Under the pieces are notes generated by a model. That model was not told the origin of the DNA, did not search any database, and worked only from the letters and a program-made list of their open reading frames with translations. The translations under genes were made by a program, and so were the position numbers. DNA of 64,000 bases from Streptomyces pyxinae (GTDB lineage: Bacteria > Actinomycetota > Actinomycetes > Streptomycetales > Streptomycetaceae), in the NCBI RefSeq assembly GCF_024756275.1, contig NZ_JANUGQ010000012.1, forward strand, positions 124,001 to 188,000. The letters run 5' to 3'. This document shows positions 61,239-64,000 of the stretch, one piece after another. Position 1 is the stretch's first letter; each line of letters opens with the position of its first letter.

Positions 61239-61642
61239 AGCCCGATCTCCGGCACCGAGAACTCCACCCGCTCCCCCACCGAGGGCAGCGCCTCGTCGCC
61301 CCGCTCCCCCGCCGTCCCCCCGGCGAACTCCGCCAGCAGAATCGCGCCGCCGAGGCGGATCACCACCACGGAGTCCTCGCCCACCCCGTCCACCGTGCCC
61401 CGGAGCCGGACGGCGGCCCCCGGCGCGTCCGCCACCAGAAGGTCCGGCCCCTCCGCCGGCCTCCAGGCCGCCACCTCCCCCGGGACGTCCACCTCCCCAT
61501 GGACGACTGTCCCGGCCCCCGGCACCTCCGCCCCGCACCACCGGGCCCAGGCCCGCCCGGCCGCGCTCCGGAAGACGACCCCGACACCGCCGCCGCTCTC
61601 GTCCTCCGTGCCCCGGAGCACCTCCAGCACCTCCACCCGCAT
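61220..61642 (-). CDS. Hypothetical protein, acidic beta-rich
   Basis: 140 residues, start MRVEVLEVLRGTEDES, pI clearly acidic, mostly strand with few helices (VVVIRLGGAILLAEFAGG). I recognise no domain. The ATG at 61642 is the longest start. It is convergent with and overlaps the phosphatase gene by 19 bases, an arrangement that could let the two mRNAs pair. Coding frame is supported by composition and lack of alternatives. Confidence 0.7.
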   Translation of the reverse strand: MRVEVLEVLRGTEDESGGGVGVVFRSAAGRAWARWCGAEVPGAGTVVHGEVDVPGEVAAWRPAEGPDLLVADAPGAAVRLRGTVDGVGEDSVVVIRLGGAILLAEFAGGTAGERGDEALPSVGERVEFSVPEIGLYPVSV

Positions 61643-61795
61643 GGGCCAAGCCTCGCAGCCCGTGGCGGTGTTCCTCCCGGCGGCGCCTTCCCTGCCCGGG
61701 CGGCGGGCCGGGGACCGGGACCGCCCCGGGCGGTCGGGGAGGACCGGCCGGGGCGGGCGACAGCGCTGCGGGTGACCGCGCCACTGAGGGCGGCG

Positions 61796-62395
61796 TCAGG
61801 AAAGCTGGCCGTCGTAGTCGGGGAGCTTGAATCCGCGCTCGTAGTTCTTGTACTCCAGGTCGCCGGGCCGGTTTCCGACATTGGCGATGAGGGTGTAGCC
61901 CTCGGCGACGAACTGCTTGCGGCAGCGGATCTTCACATCGACCGCGTGGCTTTCGTTCTTCTTCAGGCAGATTTCGGTGATCGCCGGATAGCCCGCCTTC
62001 TTCAGCGCGGAGAGCGCGGCCGACTTGCCGCTCTCCGAGCGGGCGGTGGCGATCAGTATCGGGACTCCGCTGCCGGCCGCCGCCTTGGCGAACTCCAGCA
62101 CCGGCTTGTTGGGAGCGCCCGGGTGGTACTCGGTCTCCAGCGAGGTGTTGTCGATGTCCAGGACGATCGCCAGCTTCGAACCGCCCTGCGCCACCCGGTC
62201 CTTGAGGTAGGGGATCGCGGGGTCCATGGCCTTGCGGACGTCCCGCTGCCAGGTCTCGTAGCTCGGCAGCGAGGCGGCGGCACCAGGGGTGGGCGCGGTG
62301 GCGCGGGGAGCCGCGGTGACGGAGGGGGCGGCGGCCAGGCCGAGGGCGAGCAGTCCGGCCACCGCGGCGGCGGCCCGGCGCGTACGGGAATGCAT
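61796..62395 (-). CDS. Secreted HAD-family acid phosphatase
   Basis: 199 residues: Sec signal peptide (about 1-29), then a subfamily IIIB (acid phosphatase) HAD domain with VLDIDNTSLETEY (nucleophile D80, acid D82), threonine/serine motif in ILIATARSES, lysine near 130 and a late acid in NVGNRPGD. Likely releases phosphate from nucleotides or sugars outside the cell. The ATG at 62395 has GGAG 9 nt upstream; an in-frame ATG five codons earlier overlaps that site and is less likely. Confidence 0.85.
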   Translation of the reverse strand: MHSRTRRAAAAVAGLLALGLAAAPSVTAAPRATAPTPGAAASLPSYETWQRDVRKAMDPAIPYLKDRVAQGGSKLAIVLDIDNTSLETEYHPGAPNKPVLEFAKAAAGSGVPILIATARSESGKSAALSALKKAGYPAITEICLKKNESHAVDVKIRCRKQFVAEGYTLIANVGNRPGDLEYKNYERGFKLPDYDGQLS

Positions 62396-62599
62396 TTGTT
62401 CGCTCTCCATTCATTTTCTCGCAACCGAGAAAAGAGCAGATGGGGGCGCCCCTATTTCCGGGGCGCTGCAATGGAGTTTGCGGTCTGGATGCTAGCAGCG
62501 AAATCCGGCCCCCTGGAGGAGTGTTCGCCCGGCACCCGTTCACATATTTGACGCGCGCCCGGTGGAGAGCGGCGTTCGGCACGGCACGGCGCACCCGCT

Positions 62600-63586
62600 T
62601 TATTCCGCCATGTGCCAGGAGATGCCGAATTTGCCGGGACCGAAGTCCAGACCAATGGCGTGCACCGTTCCGGAGGGGCCGGCCTCCAGATTTCGCACAG
62701 CCTTCGGCTCCGCTTCACCGATGCGTGTGGTGAGCTGCCGGCACCGGGCCGGGAGCGCGGCCGGATCGAAGCAGACCTCCAGCACATAGGCGCGCACCAC
62801 GCCCCGGAAGTACCGGGAGACCCGGTCGCCGCGCGCGGAGGTCCGGTCCGGGGCGTCCGGCCGGACGGACTCGTACGCGATGAGCACGGTCTCGTCCCTG
62901 CGCAGGGCGCGTTCGAAGAGCAGCTCCACCGCGGTCAGGCCGGAGTCCGGGTGCCGGACGACCCGGCCGACGCGGCAGTTGCGCGGGTTGGTCACCGGGA
63001 CCGGGGCTCCCCGCCGCGGCCCGTCGCCCCAGTCGGTCAGCAGGACCAGCCGGTCAGGCCCGTCCTCCTCGGCGCGCAGCACCAGCGTGGCGTGCAGTTC
63101 GCGGGCGCGGCCGTCGGGCCCGACGATCATCCGGTCGTGCACGCTCAGCCGGCGCAGCGCGGCGTCCGAGTACGGGGCGAAGGGTGCCAGCAGGGCGGCG
63201 GCCCCGGGCCGGGTGGCCCACACATCGGCCGTCGCCGGCATCCGGTCGGCCAGGGTGCGGCGCCCGCGCGGCCGGGCCGGGGCCAGCAGGGCGCGCAGGG
63301 CGTTGTCGGGCAGGCCGAGTACGGCTTCCAACTGCCGCAGCGCCCGCAGGGATTCGGGGCGCTCGGGCCGGCGGCGCCCGGACTGCCAGGAGCTCAGGGT
63401 GGCGACGCTCAGCGGTGCGCCGCGCCGGGCCAGCCGGTCCCGCACCCGGTCCAGGCTCAGCCCGCCGGCCGCGATGGCCGTCCGCAGCGCGTCCGCGAAC
63501 GGCCCCCGCTCCAGCAGCCGGGCCAGTTCCTCCGCGAGCGGATCGCCGGCTGCCCCCGGGCCCCGCCGGGGTGTCGTACCCGCCAT
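62600..63586 (-). CDS. HTH-domain protein of unknown function
   Basis: 328 residues. An N-terminal XRE-like helix-turn-helix (about 32-95, RDRLARRGAPLSVATLSSWQSGRRRPERPESLRALRQLEAVLGLP) is followed by a 230-residue domain I do not recognise, with MIVGPDGRARELHATLVLRAEEDGPDRLVLLTDWGDGP and a cysteine-containing AYVLEVCFDPAALPARC section. The ATG at 63586 has GGGAG upstream. Streptomycetes have many XRE-plus-unknown proteins, often in two-gene pairs with a small DUF397 protein, but no such partner follows here. Confidence 0.75.
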   Translation of the reverse strand: MAGTTPRRGPGAAGDPLAEELARLLERGPFADALRTAIAAGGLSLDRVRDRLARRGAPLSVATLSSWQSGRRRPERPESLRALRQLEAVLGLPDNALRALLAPARPRGRRTLADRMPATADVWATRPGAAALLAPFAPYSDAALRRLSVHDRMIVGPDGRARELHATLVLRAEEDGPDRLVLLTDWGDGPRRGAPVPVTNPRNCRVGRVVRHPDSGLTAVELLFERALRRDETVLIAYESVRPDAPDRTSARGDRVSRYFRGVVRAYVLEVCFDPAALPARCRQLTTRIGEAEPKAVRNLEAGPSGTVHAIGLDFGPGKFGISWHMAE

Positions 63587-63831
63587 CGGATCTCCCGCGT
63601 CCCGTGCCCTGCGCCCATGCCCTAAGGCGCCATGGGCATGACAGCGTATGGCACAGGGGTGCGGCCGGACGCCTGGGCGAGTGAAGGCGGGCGTCGGCCG
63701 CCGCACCCGCTCCGGGGGATCCACCGCCTACCGGACCCCCCGGCCACCGGGCGGCCGGAAACCGCCGGTGTCCCGGGGGGCGGTGGCGGGCAACATGGGG
63801 CTGGAACCGGGGGGACTGCCAAGGGGGAACG

Positions 63832-64000
63832 ATGGCAGAGGAAACGCGGGGCGCCCCGTACGAGATCTACGGCGACAGTCTGGGATCGGCGCTGTTCGGC
63901 GGGCTGGTGGCGGCGGGCCTGGGCACCATGTCGTTCTGGGCGTGGCCGCCGTGGGACATGGAGAACCCGTTCGGCGTGATCTTCTTCTGGGCCTGGCCGC
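63832..64000 (+). CDS. Hypothetical protein, N-terminal part (runs off window edge)
   Basis: 56 codons from the ATG at 63832, which has AAGGGGG upstream. The start MAEETRGAPYEIYGDSLGSALF precedes a glycine/alanine-rich hydrophobic segment and an unusual tryptophan-proline pattern (SFWAWPPWDMENPFGVIFFWAWP). Possibly a membrane protein; too short to classify. Confidence 0.55.
   Translation, partial: MAEETRGAPYEIYGDSLGSALFGGLVAAGLGTMSFWAWPPWDMENPFGVIFFWAWP

Overview
This window reads as chromosomal core DNA of a Streptomyces or very close relative. It has very high G+C, GTG starts are common, and it carries the developmental regulators BldM and WhiD, a SigD/ShbA-type sigma factor beside guaB, a GroEL with a histidine-rich tail, and the canonical actinobacterial order guaB - sigma - bldM/whiD - groES/groEL1 - tsa/alr - glmS - glmM - rpsI/rplM - truA - rplQ/rpoA - S10/spc ribosomal cluster. 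I see no insertion sequence, prophage, CRISPR array, rRNA or tRNA gene.

Layout. 1-2.7 kb: 5' end of guaB, an ECF-like sigma factor, bldM (with a sigma-BldN-type promoter) and divergent whiD. 2.9-5.6 kb: a LysR regulator divergent from a MOSC-domain gene, then a short-chain dehydrogenase. 6-8.2 kb: groES-groEL1 under two CIRCE operators. 8.2-12 kb: two paralogous NodB-type deacetylase lipoproteins and a small coupled lipoprotein flank a THUMP-like methyltransferase. 12.2-18.2 kb: an alr - hydrolase - tsaE - tsaB - rimI cluster (alanine racemase and t6A tRNA modification) that lacks tsaD, plus an apparent dead L,D-transpeptidase-like protein and a 77-residue protein with an iron-box-like site. 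19.3-28.3 kb: nnrD/E, acpS, glmS, a lipoprotein, coaA, a DUF389 membrane protein and glmM (CoA, acyl carrier and UDP-GlcNAc supply). 28.4-50.8 kb: rpsI-rplM, an ABC-F ATPase, a membrane protein, truA, rplQ, rpoA, rpsK, rpsM, rpmJ, infA, map, adk, secY and the complete spc and S10 clusters, almost all on the minus strand.

51-64 kb is accessory. It holds a GntR-TetR fusion regulator divergent from an FAD monooxygenase with a clear operator, a TetR/hydrolase pair, a YihY/BrkB-like membrane protein, a Tat-type PIG-L lipoprotein, a small two-gene toxin-antitoxin-like pair, a GAF-SpoIIE phosphatase, a secreted HAD phosphatase, an HTH protein, and the start of a further unknown gene.

Two window-wide patterns stand out. 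First, about ten transcription units show a -10-like hexamer ending exactly 6-7 nt before the start codon and no Shine-Dalgarno, which suggests leaderless mRNAs, while ribosomal and developmental genes have strong Shine-Dalgarno sites. Second, several intergenic regions and the insides of several proteins carry G+C-rich direct repeats, suggesting a genome prone to minisatellite expansion. Long G+C-rich hairpins without U-tracts sit at most convergent junctions and at the S10/spc and rplO/secY boundaries. All calls come from reading the sequence; no database search was run.
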